Shown piece by piece: positions 43,448 through 51,709 of a DNA stretch of 64,000 nucleotides. The DNA comes from Amycolatopsis sp. NBC_01480 (lineage in GTDB: Bacteria > Actinomycetota > Actinomycetes > Mycobacteriales > Pseudonocardiaceae), in contig NZ_CP109442.1 in the NCBI RefSeq assembly GCF_036227205.1, positions 6,448,001 through 6,512,000 of the forward strand, written 5' to 3'. Each line of letters opens with the position of its first letter. Within the stretch, counting starts at the first letter, position 1. Below the pieces are notes generated by a model. It saw only the letters and a program-made list of their open reading frames with translations. It ran no database searches and was not told where the DNA came from. The translations under genes were made by a program, and so were the position numbers.

Positions 43448-45813
43448 CCGAGCCCCGCGGTCCCGAGGAAGAACGCGGCCGCCGTCGGCTGCGCGGCACC
43501 GAGCCGCCCGCCGGCGACGCCCCCCGTCGCGCCCGCCGCACGCCGCCGCGCCCGTCGGGATCCCACGAGCTGCCCCCGCCGCCGGCACGCCCGCGCCGCG
43601 GCCAGCCCGCCGAGCCGTACGACGCCGCGCCGCCCGCCGCGAGGCCTCCTCGCCGCCGCCGCGAGGAGGCCGACGAGCTGCCTCCGCAGCCGTCCCAGCC
43701 TCCGCCGGGCCGACGCCGTCGTCGCGAGGAGCCTGCTCTGCCTCCTGCGGATGCGGCTCCTGCACCGGGTCGCCGTCGTCGTGAGGACGCCGAGCTGCCG
43801 GACGTGCCGCCGTCGCCGGGCCGTCGCCGTCGTAGCGACGCCGCGGATCTGCCTCCGTCGGATGCGCCCGGTCGCCGCCGTGCGGACGCGCCGGACTTGC
43901 CTCCGCCCGACGGTCCTGCCCCGGTAGGCCGTCGTCGTGCTGATGCCGATGTGCCGCCTGCTCCGGGACGTCGCCGTCGTGACGAGCTCCCTCAGCCGTC
44001 GGGCGACCCCCTTGCTGACGCGCCGTCGCCGCGTCGCCGCCGTCGTGCCGACACCGGCGATGTGCCGCTGCCCGGTGAGGCGCCGCCCGCCGGACGTCGT
44101 CGCCGCGCCGACGCCGGTGACCCGCCGCCTGGGGACCCGCGCCTGGCCGCCGGTCCGCCGCCGCGCCGTCGCGATCCCGGTGACCCCTCGATGCCGCCGG
44201 ACCCGAGGCTGCGTCGCGATCCTGGCGAGCCTTCGATGCCGCCGGACCCGCGGTTTGCCGGTCCCGTCGACGGCTCGATGCCACCCGACCCACGACTGAA
44301 CCGCGGTGGCGATCCGTCGATGCCGCCGGACCCGCGGCTGCGCCGTGACCCTGGTGACCCCTCGATGCCGCCCGACCCGCGGTTCGCCGGGCCGGTGGAC
44401 GGTTCCATGCCGCCGGACCCGAGGTTCACCCCGCCGCGACGGCGCCGTCCCGAGCCGCCGCGGCCGGTGGAGAACCCGACCGACGTCATCCCCGCCGTCT
44501 CCGAGCCGGAGTCCGTTCCGGCGGAGCACGGCACGCAGATCGACGGCCTCTTCGGCGACGACGAAGAGTACGAAGGCGAGTACGACGACTACGAGGACTA
44601 CGAGGACGAGTACGAGGAAGACGAGGAGTCGCACGAGGAACCGGCCGAGGAGAAGCCCGGCCGCGGCAAAAAGGCCAAGGCCAAGCGCAAGGGCCGCAAG
44701 CGCAAGCGGGCACTCGGCTGGGTCGCGGCCCTGACCGTGCTCGTGCTGCTCGCCGGCGGCGCCTGGTTCGGCTACCAGAAGATCTTCGGCTACGCGGACT
44801 ACGACGGCTCCGGTGAGGGCAGCACCCTCGTCCAGATCGACGACGGCGACACCACGACCGCGATCGGCACGAAGCTGACCGACGCCGGGGTGGTCGCGAG
44901 CGCCAAGGCGTTTGTCAAGGCCGGCGCGGACAACACCGCGCTCAACCGCATCCAGCACGGCTACTACGTGCTCAAGCAGCACATGTCGGGCGCGAGCGCG
45001 GTGGAGATGATCACCGCGCCGTCGTCGCAGGTCGGCCGGCTGGAGATCCGCCCGTACACGCAGTTCGACGACATCAAGCAGCCCGGCGGCAAGGTCACCC
45101 CGGGTGTGTTCAGCCTGATGTCGAAGGCCTCCTGCGCGGACCTGAACGGCAAGAACACCTGCATCTCGGTCGACGAGCTGCGCAAGACCGTGGCGAACGG
45201 CGACCTCAAGGCGTTCGGCGTGCCGGACTGGGCGCTGGAGCCCGCGGACAAGGCGCTGAGCAAGGACAAGCGCCTCGAAGGCCTGATCGCGGCCGGCGTC
45301 TACGACGTCAAGCCCGGCTGGACCGCGACCGAGCTGATCACCAACCTGGTGCACCAGTCGGCCGACGCGCTCCAGGCCGCGGGGCTGACCGCGCAGAAGG
45401 CCGGGCCGGGCATGACGCCGTACCAGACGCTGATCATCGCGTCGCTGGTCGAGCGCGAGGCGGTGAAGTCCGACTTCGGCAAGATCTCGCGGGTCATCTA
45501 CAACCGGCTCGCCCAGAAGGCGCGCCTGCAGCTGGACTCGACCGTCAACTACCCGCTCGACCAGCCCACGTTGAAGACGAGTGACGAAGACCGGAACCGG
45601 CCCGGGCCCTACAACACCTACACGATGACCGGGCTCACCCCCACCCCGATCGCGGTGCCGAGCACCGACGCCATCGCCGTGGCGCTGAACCCGCCGCCGG
45701 GGGACTGGATGTACTTCGTCAAGTGCGAGGCGAACGGCCAGTCCTGCTTCGCCGTGACGTACGCCGACCACCAGAAGAACGTGCACGAGGCGCAGGCAAA
45801 AGGTGTCTTCTGA
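43444..45813 (+). CDS. mltG: Endolytic murein transglycosylase MltG with a very long disordered N-terminus
   Basis: A 789-residue protein. Residues 1-430 are cytoplasmic and disordered, rich in Pro, Arg, Asp and Glu. This part includes six SMPPDPR(L/F) repeats (about residues 248-328), an acidic run and a basic patch ([20 protein letters not shown]). One membrane helix follows ([19 protein letters not shown], about 433-451). The extracellular MltG domain has a LysM-like part ([19 protein letters not shown]) and the YceG catalytic region with the active Glu in [12 protein letters not shown]. The region also contains [18 protein letters not shown] and [16 protein letters not shown]. It cleaves nascent peptidoglycan strands to end their elongation. 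The E. coli enzyme is about 340 residues. Confidence 0.93.
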   Translation: MTEPRGPEEERGRRRLRGTEPPAGDAPRRARRTPPRPSGSHELPPPPARPRRGQPAEPYDAAPPAARPPRRRREEADELPPQPSQPPPGRRRRREEPALPPADAAPAPGRRRREDAELPDVPPSPGRRRRSDAADLPPSDAPGRRRADAPDLPPPDGPAPVGRRRADADVPPAPGRRRRDELPQPSGDPLADAPSPRRRRRADTGDVPLPGEAPPAGRRRRADAGDPPPGDPRLAAGPPPRRRDPGDPSMPPDPRLRRDPGEPSMPPDPRFAGPVDGSMPPDPRLNRGGDPSMPPDPRLRRDPGDPSMPPDPRFAGPVDGSMPPDPRFTPPRRRRPEPPRPVENPTDVIPAVSEPESVPAEHGTQIDGLFGDDEEYEGEYDDYEDYEDEYEEDEESHEEPAEEKPGRGKKAKAKRKGRKRKRALGWVAALTVLVLLAGGAWFGYQKIFGYADYDGSGEGSTLVQIDDGDTTTAIGTKLTDAGVVASAKAFVKAGADNTALNRIQHGYYVLKQHMSGASAVEMITAPSSQVGRLEIRPYTQFDDIKQPGGKVTPGVFSLMSKASCADLNGKNTCISVDELRKTVANGDLKAFGVPDWALEPADKALSKDKRLEGLIAAGVYDVKPGWTATELITNLVHQSADALQAAGLTAQKAGPGMTPYQTLIIASLVEREAVKSDFGKISRVIYNRLAQKARLQLDSTVNYPLDQPTLKTSDEDRNRPGPYNTYTMTGLTPTPIAVPSTDAIAVALNPPPGDWMYFVKCEANGQSCFAVTYADHQKNVHEAQAKGVF
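44185..44430 (+). repeat. Coding tandem repeat (SMPPDPR units) in mltG
   Basis: Six copies of a TCGATGCCGCCGGACCCG-like unit encode SMPPDPRL or SMPPDPRF. They alternate with RRDPG(D/E)P and AGPVDG spacers, in a higher-order pattern repeated twice. Such a repeat is prone to length change by slippage. Confidence 0.85.
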
Positions 45814-46663
45814 CGTCGTCCGCAAGGCCGCGGTGCTCGGCCGCCCGGTGGCGCACTCGCTGTCACCGGTGCTGCACGAGGCCGCGTTCCGGGCGCTGGG
45901 CCTGACCGGCTGGACGTACGAGCAGATCGAGACCGGCGCCGAAGAGCTGCCCGCGCTCGTGGACGGCCTCGGCCCGGAGTGGGTCGGGCTGTCGGTGACG
46001 ATGCCGGGCAAACGGGCTGCGCTCGACCACGCCACGGAGGTCACCGATCGGGCGGCGGCCGTCGGCGCGGCGAACACGCTGGTGCGTGTTCCCGGTGGGT
46101 GGCTCGCCGACTGCACGGACGTCGACGGTGTCACGGGTGCGCTGCGGGCCGGTGGCGGGTACACGCCCTCGCCCGGTGACCGTGCCGTGGTGCTCGGTGC
46201 CGGGGGCACGGCGGCGGCCGCGGTCGTGGGGCTCGCGGCGCTCGGCGTCACCGTGGTCAGCCTGGTCGTGCGCGAGCCGGCGCGGGCGGGGGAGACGCTC
46301 GGCGCGGCCGAGCGCGCGGGCCTCGACGTGGACGTGCGACGTTGGTCCGAAGTGGACTTCACCGCGCTGGCAGCGCGCACGGCCGTGCTGGTGAGCACCG
46401 TGCCGCCGGAAGCCGTGCTGCCGCACGTGCCCGCGCTCGCGGCGGTGCCCTGCGTGCTCGACGTGATCTACCACCCGTGGCCGACCCCGCTGGCCGAGGC
46501 CGTCGACAAGCGCGGCGGGCGGCTCGCCACCGGGCTGGACATGTTGCTGCACCAGGCTTTCGGCCAGGCCGAGCACTTCACCGGGCGCCCCGCGCCCCGG
46601 GCCGAGATGCGGGACGCCCTGCACACGGCCACCGGCGGCCTGGTGCCGTTGCATCTCGCTTGA
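45803..46663 (+). CDS. aroE: Shikimate dehydrogenase
   Basis: A 286-residue enzyme that reduces 3-dehydroshikimate to shikimate with NADPH. The shikimate site is VLGRPVAHSLSPVLHEAAF with the Ser-Leu-Ser motif. The catalytic Lys is in LSVTMPGKRAAL and the Asp in GWLADCTDVDGVTGAL, with GAANT between. The nucleotide fold is AVVLGAGGTAAAAVVGLAALG and the C-terminal LATGLDMLLHQA closes the fold. The GTG start lies inside the last codons of mltG (11-bp overlap). It is separated from aroCKBQ by about 10.5 kb of unrelated genes. MPGK in place of TxPxK is usual in actinobacteria. Confidence 0.95.
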   Translation: MSSDVVRKAAVLGRPVAHSLSPVLHEAAFRALGLTGWTYEQIETGAEELPALVDGLGPEWVGLSVTMPGKRAALDHATEVTDRAAAVGAANTLVRVPGGWLADCTDVDGVTGALRAGGGYTPSPGDRAVVLGAGGTAAAAVVGLAALGVTVVSLVVREPARAGETLGAAERAGLDVDVRRWSEVDFTALAARTAVLVSTVPPEAVLPHVPALAAVPCVLDVIYHPWPTPLAEAVDKRGGRLATGLDMLLHQAFGQAEHFTGRPAPRAEMRDALHTATGGLVPLHLA

Positions 46664-46706
46664 TATCCTGGCCGACTGTCTTCCGCACGTCTGAGGGGAA
46701 AGATCT

Positions 46707-47423
46707 GTGCCCGAAATCAGTCAGCAGGCCTTCACCGACGAAGAGATCCAGGCCGCCTGGGTCGGCGAGGCGCCGCAGCTCAACAGCACGGTGACACTCG
46801 CCGAGTACGACCCGGAGTGGCCGAAGCTCTACGAACGCGAGGCCGAACGCATCCGCACCCTGCTGGGGGACCTCGTGGTGCTGCTGGAGCACGTGGGCTC
46901 CACGTCCGTGCCCGGGCTCGCCGCCAAGCCGATCATCGACATCCTGCTGGAGGTGCCTGATTCCGACGACGAGGACACGTACCTGCCCGCGCTGGAGGCC
47001 GCCGGCTACCGCCTGACCATCCGCGAGCCGGACTGGGAGAAGCACCGGCTCCTCAAGGGCCCGGACACCAACATCAACCTGCACGTCCACTCGCCCGGCA
47101 ACGGGCAGACCGAGCGTTACCTGCTCTTCCGCAACCGGATGCGCGCGCACCCTGAAGAACTGGCGCTGTACCTGGGCAAAAAACGCGAGCTGGCCGCCCG
47201 GACCTGGCGCTACATCCAGAACTACGCCGACGCCAAGGGCGAGGTGATCGAGGAGATCGTCACCCGGGCCCGCGCCGCGCAGCAGGACGAATCCAGCGGG
47301 AGCCGACGTGCGCGGCCTGGACGTCGGCGTGGGCCTGATCTCCTTGGCCCGCAAGGAGTTCGGCGACGTCAAGCGGGTCGCGTCAAGCCGCGGTTCCGGT
47401 ACTTCCGCAGCCTGGCCCGGTGA
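46707..47423 (+). CDS. GrpB family (UPF0157) nucleotidyltransferase-like protein
   Basis: A 238-residue protein with a GrpB domain: VTLAEYDPEWPKLYEREAER, then LEHVGSTSVPGLAAKPIIDILL, a nucleotidyltransferase-like GSTS-type motif with the Asp pair, and NLHVHSPGNGQTERYLLFRN. Relatives are proposed nucleotidyltransferases; sometimes the domain is fused to dephospho-CoA kinase. The conserved part ends near residue 195 (YADAKGEVIEEIVTRA). The last 42 residues are Arg/Gly-rich (SRRARPGRRRGPDLLGPQG) and not typical, which may reflect a lost stop or frameshift. The GTG start follows GAGGGGAAAG. Function unknown. Confidence 0.82.
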   Translation: MPEISQQAFTDEEIQAAWVGEAPQLNSTVTLAEYDPEWPKLYEREAERIRTLLGDLVVLLEHVGSTSVPGLAAKPIIDILLEVPDSDDEDTYLPALEAAGYRLTIREPDWEKHRLLKGPDTNINLHVHSPGNGQTERYLLFRNRMRAHPEELALYLGKKRELAARTWRYIQNYADAKGEVIEEIVTRARAAQQDESSGSRRARPGRRRGPDLLGPQGVRRRQAGRVKPRFRYFRSLAR

Positions 47424-47443
47424 GCCCGGCTACGGTGGCGGGT

Positions 47444-48385
47444 ATGAAGATCGCGATTCTCGACGACTACCAGAACGTGGCGCTGACCTTCGGCGACTGG
47501 GCCTCCCTCGAGGCCGAGATCCAGGTCTTCACCGAGGCGTTCGGCGGCCCGTCGGAGGTGGTGGAGCGGCTGGCCGGGTTCGACGTCGTCGTCGCGATGC
47601 GTGAGCGGACGCGGTTCCCGGCCGAGGTGCTCGACCGGCTGCCGGACCTCCGGCTGCTGGTGAGCACCGGCCCCCGCAACGCGGCGATCGACCTGGAAGC
47701 GGCCCACCGCAACGGGATCGTCGTGTCGGCGACCGGGTATCTCGGCCCGCCGACGGCCGAGCTCACCTGGGCGCTCATCTTCGCCGCGGCCCGGAACCTG
47801 CCCGCCGAGTTCCGCTCGATGCGCGAGGGCGGCTGGCAGACCGGCGTCGGCACGATGCTGCACGGCAAGACGCTCGGGCTGCTGGGCCTGGGCCGGCTCG
47901 GCGCCGAAGCGGCGAGGATCGGCCAGGCGTTCGGAATGGTGCCGATCGCGTGGAGCCAGAACCTCACCGCGGAGAAGGCCGCGGAGCACGGCGTCACCCT
48001 GGTCACCAAGGACGAGCTGTTCGCGCGATCGGACGTGCTGTCGATCCACCTGGTGCTCTCGGACCGCAGCCGCGGCCTGGTCGGTGCGCGCGAACTCGCG
48101 CTGATGAAGCCGTCCGCGATGCTGGTGAACACCTCGCGCGGCCCGATCGTCGAGGAGGCCGCGCTGGTGGATGCCTTGCGCCGCAAGGTGATCGGCACGG
48201 CCGCACTCGACGTCTACGACACCGAGCCGCTGCCCGCCGACCACCCGCTGCGCACGCTGGGCAACGCGATCCTCACTCCGCACATCGGCTACGTCAGCCG
48301 CGAGACCTACGAGATCTTCTACCGGGACGCGGGCGAGGACATCGCGGCCTTCCAAGCGGGCTCGCCGGTGCGCCTCATGGGCTGA
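47444..48385 (+). CDS. D-isomer-specific 2-hydroxyacid dehydrogenase family protein
   Basis: A 313-residue NAD-dependent dehydrogenase. The Rossmann motif is LGLLGLGRLGAEAARIGQAFG. The catalytic triad follows the family order: Arg in NTSRGPIVEEAAL, Glu in ALDVYDTEPLP and His in ILTPHIGYVSRE. The substrate-side segment LLVSTGPRNAAIDLEAAHR replaces the usual TGxGxxxID, as in a subgroup annotated as D-2-hydroxyacid dehydrogenases. Whether it works on glyoxylate, hydroxypyruvate or another 2-keto acid is unknown. The ATG at 47444 has GGTGGCGGGT upstream; a GTG at 47420 overlaps the previous stop and is possible. Confidence 0.9.
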   Translation: MKIAILDDYQNVALTFGDWASLEAEIQVFTEAFGGPSEVVERLAGFDVVVAMRERTRFPAEVLDRLPDLRLLVSTGPRNAAIDLEAAHRNGIVVSATGYLGPPTAELTWALIFAAARNLPAEFRSMREGGWQTGVGTMLHGKTLGLLGLGRLGAEAARIGQAFGMVPIAWSQNLTAEKAAEHGVTLVTKDELFARSDVLSIHLVLSDRSRGLVGARELALMKPSAMLVNTSRGPIVEEAALVDALRRKVIGTAALDVYDTEPLPADHPLRTLGNAILTPHIGYVSRETYEIFYRDAGEDIAAFQAGSPVRLMG

Positions 48386-48433
48386 GGAGTAATTCGGTCG
48401 CCGCGGCGGGGCCGGCGGTGTGACCATCAAGGC

Positions 48434-48979
48434 ATGTCGAACCAGCTGCGGACCCGCCTGCGCGCGGCCACCGTCTGGCACGGCGACCGTACCGACGAGC
48501 ACTGGTACGCCGACGTGACGGGGTGGTGGCGCGCCCCTGGGCTGCTCCAGGACCTGGGCCCGGCGCTGGGCGCGCTGTTCGAAGACGAGCGCCCGACCGT
48601 CGTGCTGGGACCGGAGTCGCGCGGGTGCCTGCTGGGGCCGCTGGTCGCGCTGCACTTCGGCGTCGGTTTCGTCGAGGTGCGCAAGAACCGCGCCCCCAGC
48701 TGCGACAGCGACGCCTGGCGGCACCGCACGACCCCGCCGGACTACCGCGACCGCCACCTCGACCTCGGCTTCCGCAAGTGCCTGGTGCACGCGTCCGACC
48801 GGGTGCTGATGGTCGACGAGTGGATCGAGACCGGGGGACAGGCACTGGGCGTGCAGGGGCTGGTCGAAGACGCCGAGGCCACCTGGCTCGGCATCGCGAC
48901 CGTGGTGGATGGCTTGCGCAGCAACGAATTCCGCCGACGCTTGGGCCTGCGGTCCCTGATCAACCTGCGCGATCTGTGA
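48434..48979 (+). CDS. Phosphoribosyltransferase family protein
   Basis: A 181-residue PRTase-fold protein. The PRPP-binding loop is VLMVDEWIETGGQALGVQGL, where the usual second acidic residue is Glu and a Trp follows. An upstream strand VVLGPESRGCLLGPLVALHF matches the region around the first PRPP contacts of adenine-type enzymes, and FVEVRKNRAPSCDSDAW forms the flexible loop. The base acceptor is unknown. The ATG lies 49 bp after the hydroxyacid dehydrogenase, so they may be co-transcribed. The gene converges on the hydrolase lipoprotein with only 11 bp between stops. Confidence 0.82.
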   Translation: MSNQLRTRLRAATVWHGDRTDEHWYADVTGWWRAPGLLQDLGPALGALFEDERPTVVLGPESRGCLLGPLVALHFGVGFVEVRKNRAPSCDSDAWRHRTTPPDYRDRHLDLGFRKCLVHASDRVLMVDEWIETGGQALGVQGLVEDAEATWLGIATVVDGLRSNEFRRRLGLRSLINLRDL

Positions 48980-48990
48980 CTCAGGAAGGC

Positions 48991-50499
48991 TCAGGAAAAC
49001 GGCGCCGTGTCCGGAGCGCAGGTCGCGCCGTCGGCAGGCGGGGTCAGGTCGATGAAGTAGCGCGCCACCGCCGCCGAGGCGCACGCACTGTGCACGTCGA
49101 GCGAGGTATGCCCGAAGCCGTCGACCACCAATAGGTTGCCGTCGCCCAATTCGGCGGCGGTCGCCTGCGCGTTGGCGAGCGGGGTGGCCGGGTCGTAACG
49201 GTTGTTCAGCACCAGGATCGGATGCGGCCGCGGCCGGTTCCACGGGCCGGTGTAACGATCCTCGTCGCGTGCGGGCCACTTGACGCACTGCGCCATGGAA
49301 AACACCGGCGCCAGGCCGAAATAGGGCTGGCGCTTCTCCTCGGCGGCGGCCAGCGGGAGGTAGTCCGCGAGCTGCTCCGGCACGTCGCTGTCCAGGCACT
49401 GCACGGCGAGGAATCCCGTGCTGTGGACCGGCGTGTACGGGTCGAGCACCGGCGCCGGCGCCACGGCCGACGACGGCACGAGTGCGGCGAGCACCTGCCC
49501 CAGCCGCTTCCACCGGCCCGACTGATACAGCGCGCTCTCGATGGTCTGCAGCAGCGACGCCGTGGTCACGCCGCCGACCGGCCCGTGACTCAGCCGTGCA
49601 AAGACCGCGGCGAACTTCGCTTTCGGGTCACCGCCGGCGAAAGCGCAGTTCGACGGCCCGGCGGCGGTGCACGCGGCGAAGAACTGTTCCAGCTCCTGCT
49701 GCTGGGCCGTCGCGACGTCGGCGCGCACGTCCACCGGCTCGTGCTCCTGGCCGGGCTTGCCGGTGGAATTGGCGACGAGGTCGAGGGTGCCGTCGAGCGT
49801 CATCGCGCGCAACCGGCCGGGGAACAGGTTCGCGTACGTGCCGCCGAGGTAGGTGCCGTAGGAATAGCCGTAGTAGTTGAGTTCCTGGTCGCCGACGGCC
49901 TGGCGCAGCAGGTCGAGGTCCCGGGCGACGTTCGCCGTGGACAGGTGCGCCAGCTCCGCGCCGGTGCCGGCCGCGCAAGCCTTCCCGGGCGCCGCGCTGG
50001 CCGACCAGAACGCGGCGTTCTGCTCCGGCCGCAGCGGCGACCCGCCCGGATGGATGTCCTCCGCGCCGGGACAGTGGATCGGTGCGCTGCCACCGATTCC
50101 GCGCGGGTCGAAGCTCACCAGGTCGAACCGCGCGCGCAGCTCGGCCGGGTAGCGGGCGCCGAACCGGGTCAGCTCGCCGACGCCGTCGGAGCCGGGGCCG
50201 CCGAAGTTGAAGAACAGCGAGCCCATCCGGTGCGCGGGGTCGGTGGCGGGCAGCTTGATCACGGCCAGCGAGACCTGCGAGCCGTGCGGCTCGCGGTAGC
50301 TGAGCGGGACGGACGCGCTCGCGCACTGGAACCCGCCGTGGCACGGCGCCCAGCTCAGCGCGGGCACGGCGGCGCCGTTGGTGCCCATGGCCGGGGGAGC
50401 GTCGGCACGAGTGGCCGGGGCGGCGGCGGTGGTGGCTTCCGGCGCGCTGCACGCACTCGCCGCGAGCAGCAGGGCGGCCGCGGCGAGGGCTCGCCTCAC
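48991..50499 (-). CDS. Secreted alpha/beta hydrolase (TAP-like, tripeptidyl aminopeptidase type)
   Basis: A 502-residue exported hydrolase. The N-terminus VRRALAAAALLLAASACSAPE is a lipoprotein-type signal (Cys about 17; the -3 position is Ala, so lipidation is probable but not certain). The catalytic domain has the oxyanion segment FFNFGGPGSDGVG, nucleophile Ser in YYGYSYGTYLGG, Asp in LVLNNRYDPATPL and His in VVDGFGHTSLDVHS. This is the actinomycete SlpD/E and TAP family, which releases tripeptides or processes surface proteins. The GTG overlaps the stop of the upstream beta-lactamase-fold gene by 4 bp, so the two are co-translated. Confidence 0.88.
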   Translation of the reverse strand: MRRALAAAALLLAASACSAPEATTAAAPATRADAPPAMGTNGAAVPALSWAPCHGGFQCASASVPLSYREPHGSQVSLAVIKLPATDPAHRMGSLFFNFGGPGSDGVGELTRFGARYPAELRARFDLVSFDPRGIGGSAPIHCPGAEDIHPGGSPLRPEQNAAFWSASAAPGKACAAGTGAELAHLSTANVARDLDLLRQAVGDQELNYYGYSYGTYLGGTYANLFPGRLRAMTLDGTLDLVANSTGKPGQEHEPVDVRADVATAQQQELEQFFAACTAAGPSNCAFAGGDPKAKFAAVFARLSHGPVGGVTTASLLQTIESALYQSGRWKRLGQVLAALVPSSAVAPAPVLDPYTPVHSTGFLAVQCLDSDVPEQLADYLPLAAAEEKRQPYFGLAPVFSMAQCVKWPARDEDRYTGPWNRPRPHPILVLNNRYDPATPLANAQATAAELGDGNLLVVDGFGHTSLDVHSACASAAVARYFIDLTPPADGATCAPDTAPFS

Positions 50500-51311
50500 G
50501 CGGCCAGTTCGGCGAGCACGGCGTCGGTCAGGCGCGGCCACACCTCGGCCGCCCACGGGCCGAACGAGCGGTCGGCCAGCGCGACGCAGGCGTGGCGCGC
50601 GTCCGGGTCCACCCACAGGAACGTGCCGGACTGGCCGAAGTGGCCGAACGTGCGGGGCGAGCTGGCCGATCCTGTCCAATGTGGACTCTTGTGGTCCCGC
50701 AGCTCGAAGCCGAGGCCCCAGTCGTTGGGCTTCTGGTGGCCGAAGCCGGGCAGCACGCCGTTCAGCCCGGGGAAGGCGACCTCGGTGGCCGCGGCCAGCG
50801 TCTCCGGCGCGAGCAGCTTCGGCGCCTGCAGCTCCGCGGCGAACCGGGCCAGGTCGTCCACAGTGGACGCCGCGCCGGACGCGGGCGAGCCGTCCAGCTT
50901 CGTGGCGGTCATGCCGAGCGGCCCCAGCAGCGCCTCGGACAGGTAGTCGGTGAACGGGATGCCGGAGTGCTCCGCCAGCGCGTCCGCCAGCTCCTCGAAC
51001 CCGGCGTTGGAGTACAGCCGGCGCGTGCCGGGCGCGGCCATCGCCTTGTGCGCGTCGAACGCGAGCCCGGAGGTGTGCGCGAGCAGGTGGCGCACCGTCG
51101 AGCCCTCGGGCCCGGCCGGGGTGTCCAGCTCGAGCACGCCCTCCTCCAGCGCGATGTGCGCGGTGTAGGCGGTGAGCAGCTTGGTCACCGAGGCCAGCCG
51201 GAACACCGTCGCGGTGTCGCCGTGGCCGGCCACGACCTGGCCGCCGGCGGCCACCACCGCGGCCGCCGCGTTGTCCACCGGCCACTCGTCGATCAGGCGC
51301 AGGCTTTCCAT
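50496..51311 (-). CDS. Beta-lactamase-fold serine hydrolase (class C/EstB type)
   Basis: A 271-residue serine hydrolase of the beta-lactamase/D-alanyl-D-alanine carboxypeptidase superfamily. Motifs are SVTK (nucleophile Ser and Lys, about 43-46), YSNAGFEEL (Tyr and Asn) and HFGQSGTF in place of KTG, as in EstB-type esterases. At 271 residues it is shorter than class C lactamases (about 360) and has no signal peptide, so it is more likely an intracellular esterase or peptidase than a resistance enzyme. It is translationally coupled to the secreted hydrolase downstream. Its promoter lies next to the HPr terminator. Confidence 0.87.
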   Translation of the reverse strand: MESLRLIDEWPVDNAAAAVVAAGGQVVAGHGDTATVFRLASVTKLLTAYTAHIALEEGVLELDTPAGPEGSTVRHLLAHTSGLAFDAHKAMAAPGTRRLYSNAGFEELADALAEHSGIPFTDYLSEALLGPLGMTATKLDGSPASGAASTVDDLARFAAELQAPKLLAPETLAAATEVAFPGLNGVLPGFGHQKPNDWGLGFELRDHKSPHWTGSASSPRTFGHFGQSGTFLWVDPDARHACVALADRSFGPWAAEVWPRLTDAVLAELAA

Positions 51312-51336
51312 GCCCGCCAGCGTAATGGAACGCGAG

Positions 51337-51379
51337 AAGGGGCTGCCCGGGGCCGTTTGCGGGTCCCGGGCAGCCCCTT
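51337..51379 (-). terminator. Rho-independent-type hairpin after the HPr gene
   Basis: Perfect 15-bp arms AAGGGGCTGCCCGGG (51337-51351) and CCCGGGCAGCCCCTT (51365-51379) with a 13-nt loop, 23 bp past the HPr stop. It separates the PTS operon from the beta-lactamase-fold gene downstream on the same strand. Confidence 0.85.
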
Positions 51380-51402
51380 CGGGCTTTGCCCCTGGAGCGT
51401 AC

Positions 51403-51672
51403 CTAGTGAGCGTCGAGATCGGTGGCGACGAGCTCCGCGACCGCGTCCACCGCGGCCTCGGCCCCTTCGCCCTCGGCGCTGATGACGACCTCGTCGCCGT
51501 AACCGGCGGCCAGCGTCATCAGGTTGAGCACGCTGCCGGCGGCCACCGGGTCGCCGCCGGCCTTGGCGATGCTCACCGCGACGGGCTGTGCCGCGGCCGC
51601 CTTGGCGACCAGCGCGGCCGGCCTGGCGTGCAGGCCCACCTTGCTGGCCACGGTGACTCGTTTCTCCGGCAT
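51403..51672 (-). CDS. ptsH: HPr phosphocarrier protein of the PTS
   Basis: An 89-residue HPr that passes phosphate from enzyme I to EIIA proteins. The active His is in SKVGLHARPAALVAKAA (about H15). The second signature SVLNLMTLAAGYGDEV contains Ser at the position phosphorylated by HPr kinase in Firmicutes; no such kinase is visible here. The ATG at 51672 is chosen because homology begins MPEKRVTV, with GGAGAAG-like sequence upstream; longer in-frame starts add unrelated residues. It lies 37 bp after the EIIC gene in the same operon. Enzyme I (ptsI) is not in the window. Confidence 0.93.
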   Translation of the reverse strand: MPEKRVTVASKVGLHARPAALVAKAAAAQPVAVSIAKAGGDPVAAGSVLNLMTLAAGYGDEVVISAEGEGAEAAVDAVAELVATDLDAH

Positions 51673-51709
51673 GTCCGTCCTCTTCTCCTTGCTCAGCTGT
51701 CTGGTGATC

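Noticed and set aside
44185..44430. Repeats in mltG resembling CRISPR or a mobile element
   Set aside because: The repeats are in frame inside a coding region and encode SMPPDPR units; there is no spacer structure.
40240..46398. A 2,052-residue open frame on the minus strand
   Set aside because: It lies antisense to alaS, ruvX, mltG and aroE, all strongly recognised. Its composition is the Arg/Ala/Val-rich shadow expected in high-GC DNA, and it shows no domain.
50496..51311. Beta-lactamase resistance gene
   Set aside because: The motif is HxG instead of KTG, the protein is short and has no signal peptide, so an esterase/peptidase-like role is more likely.
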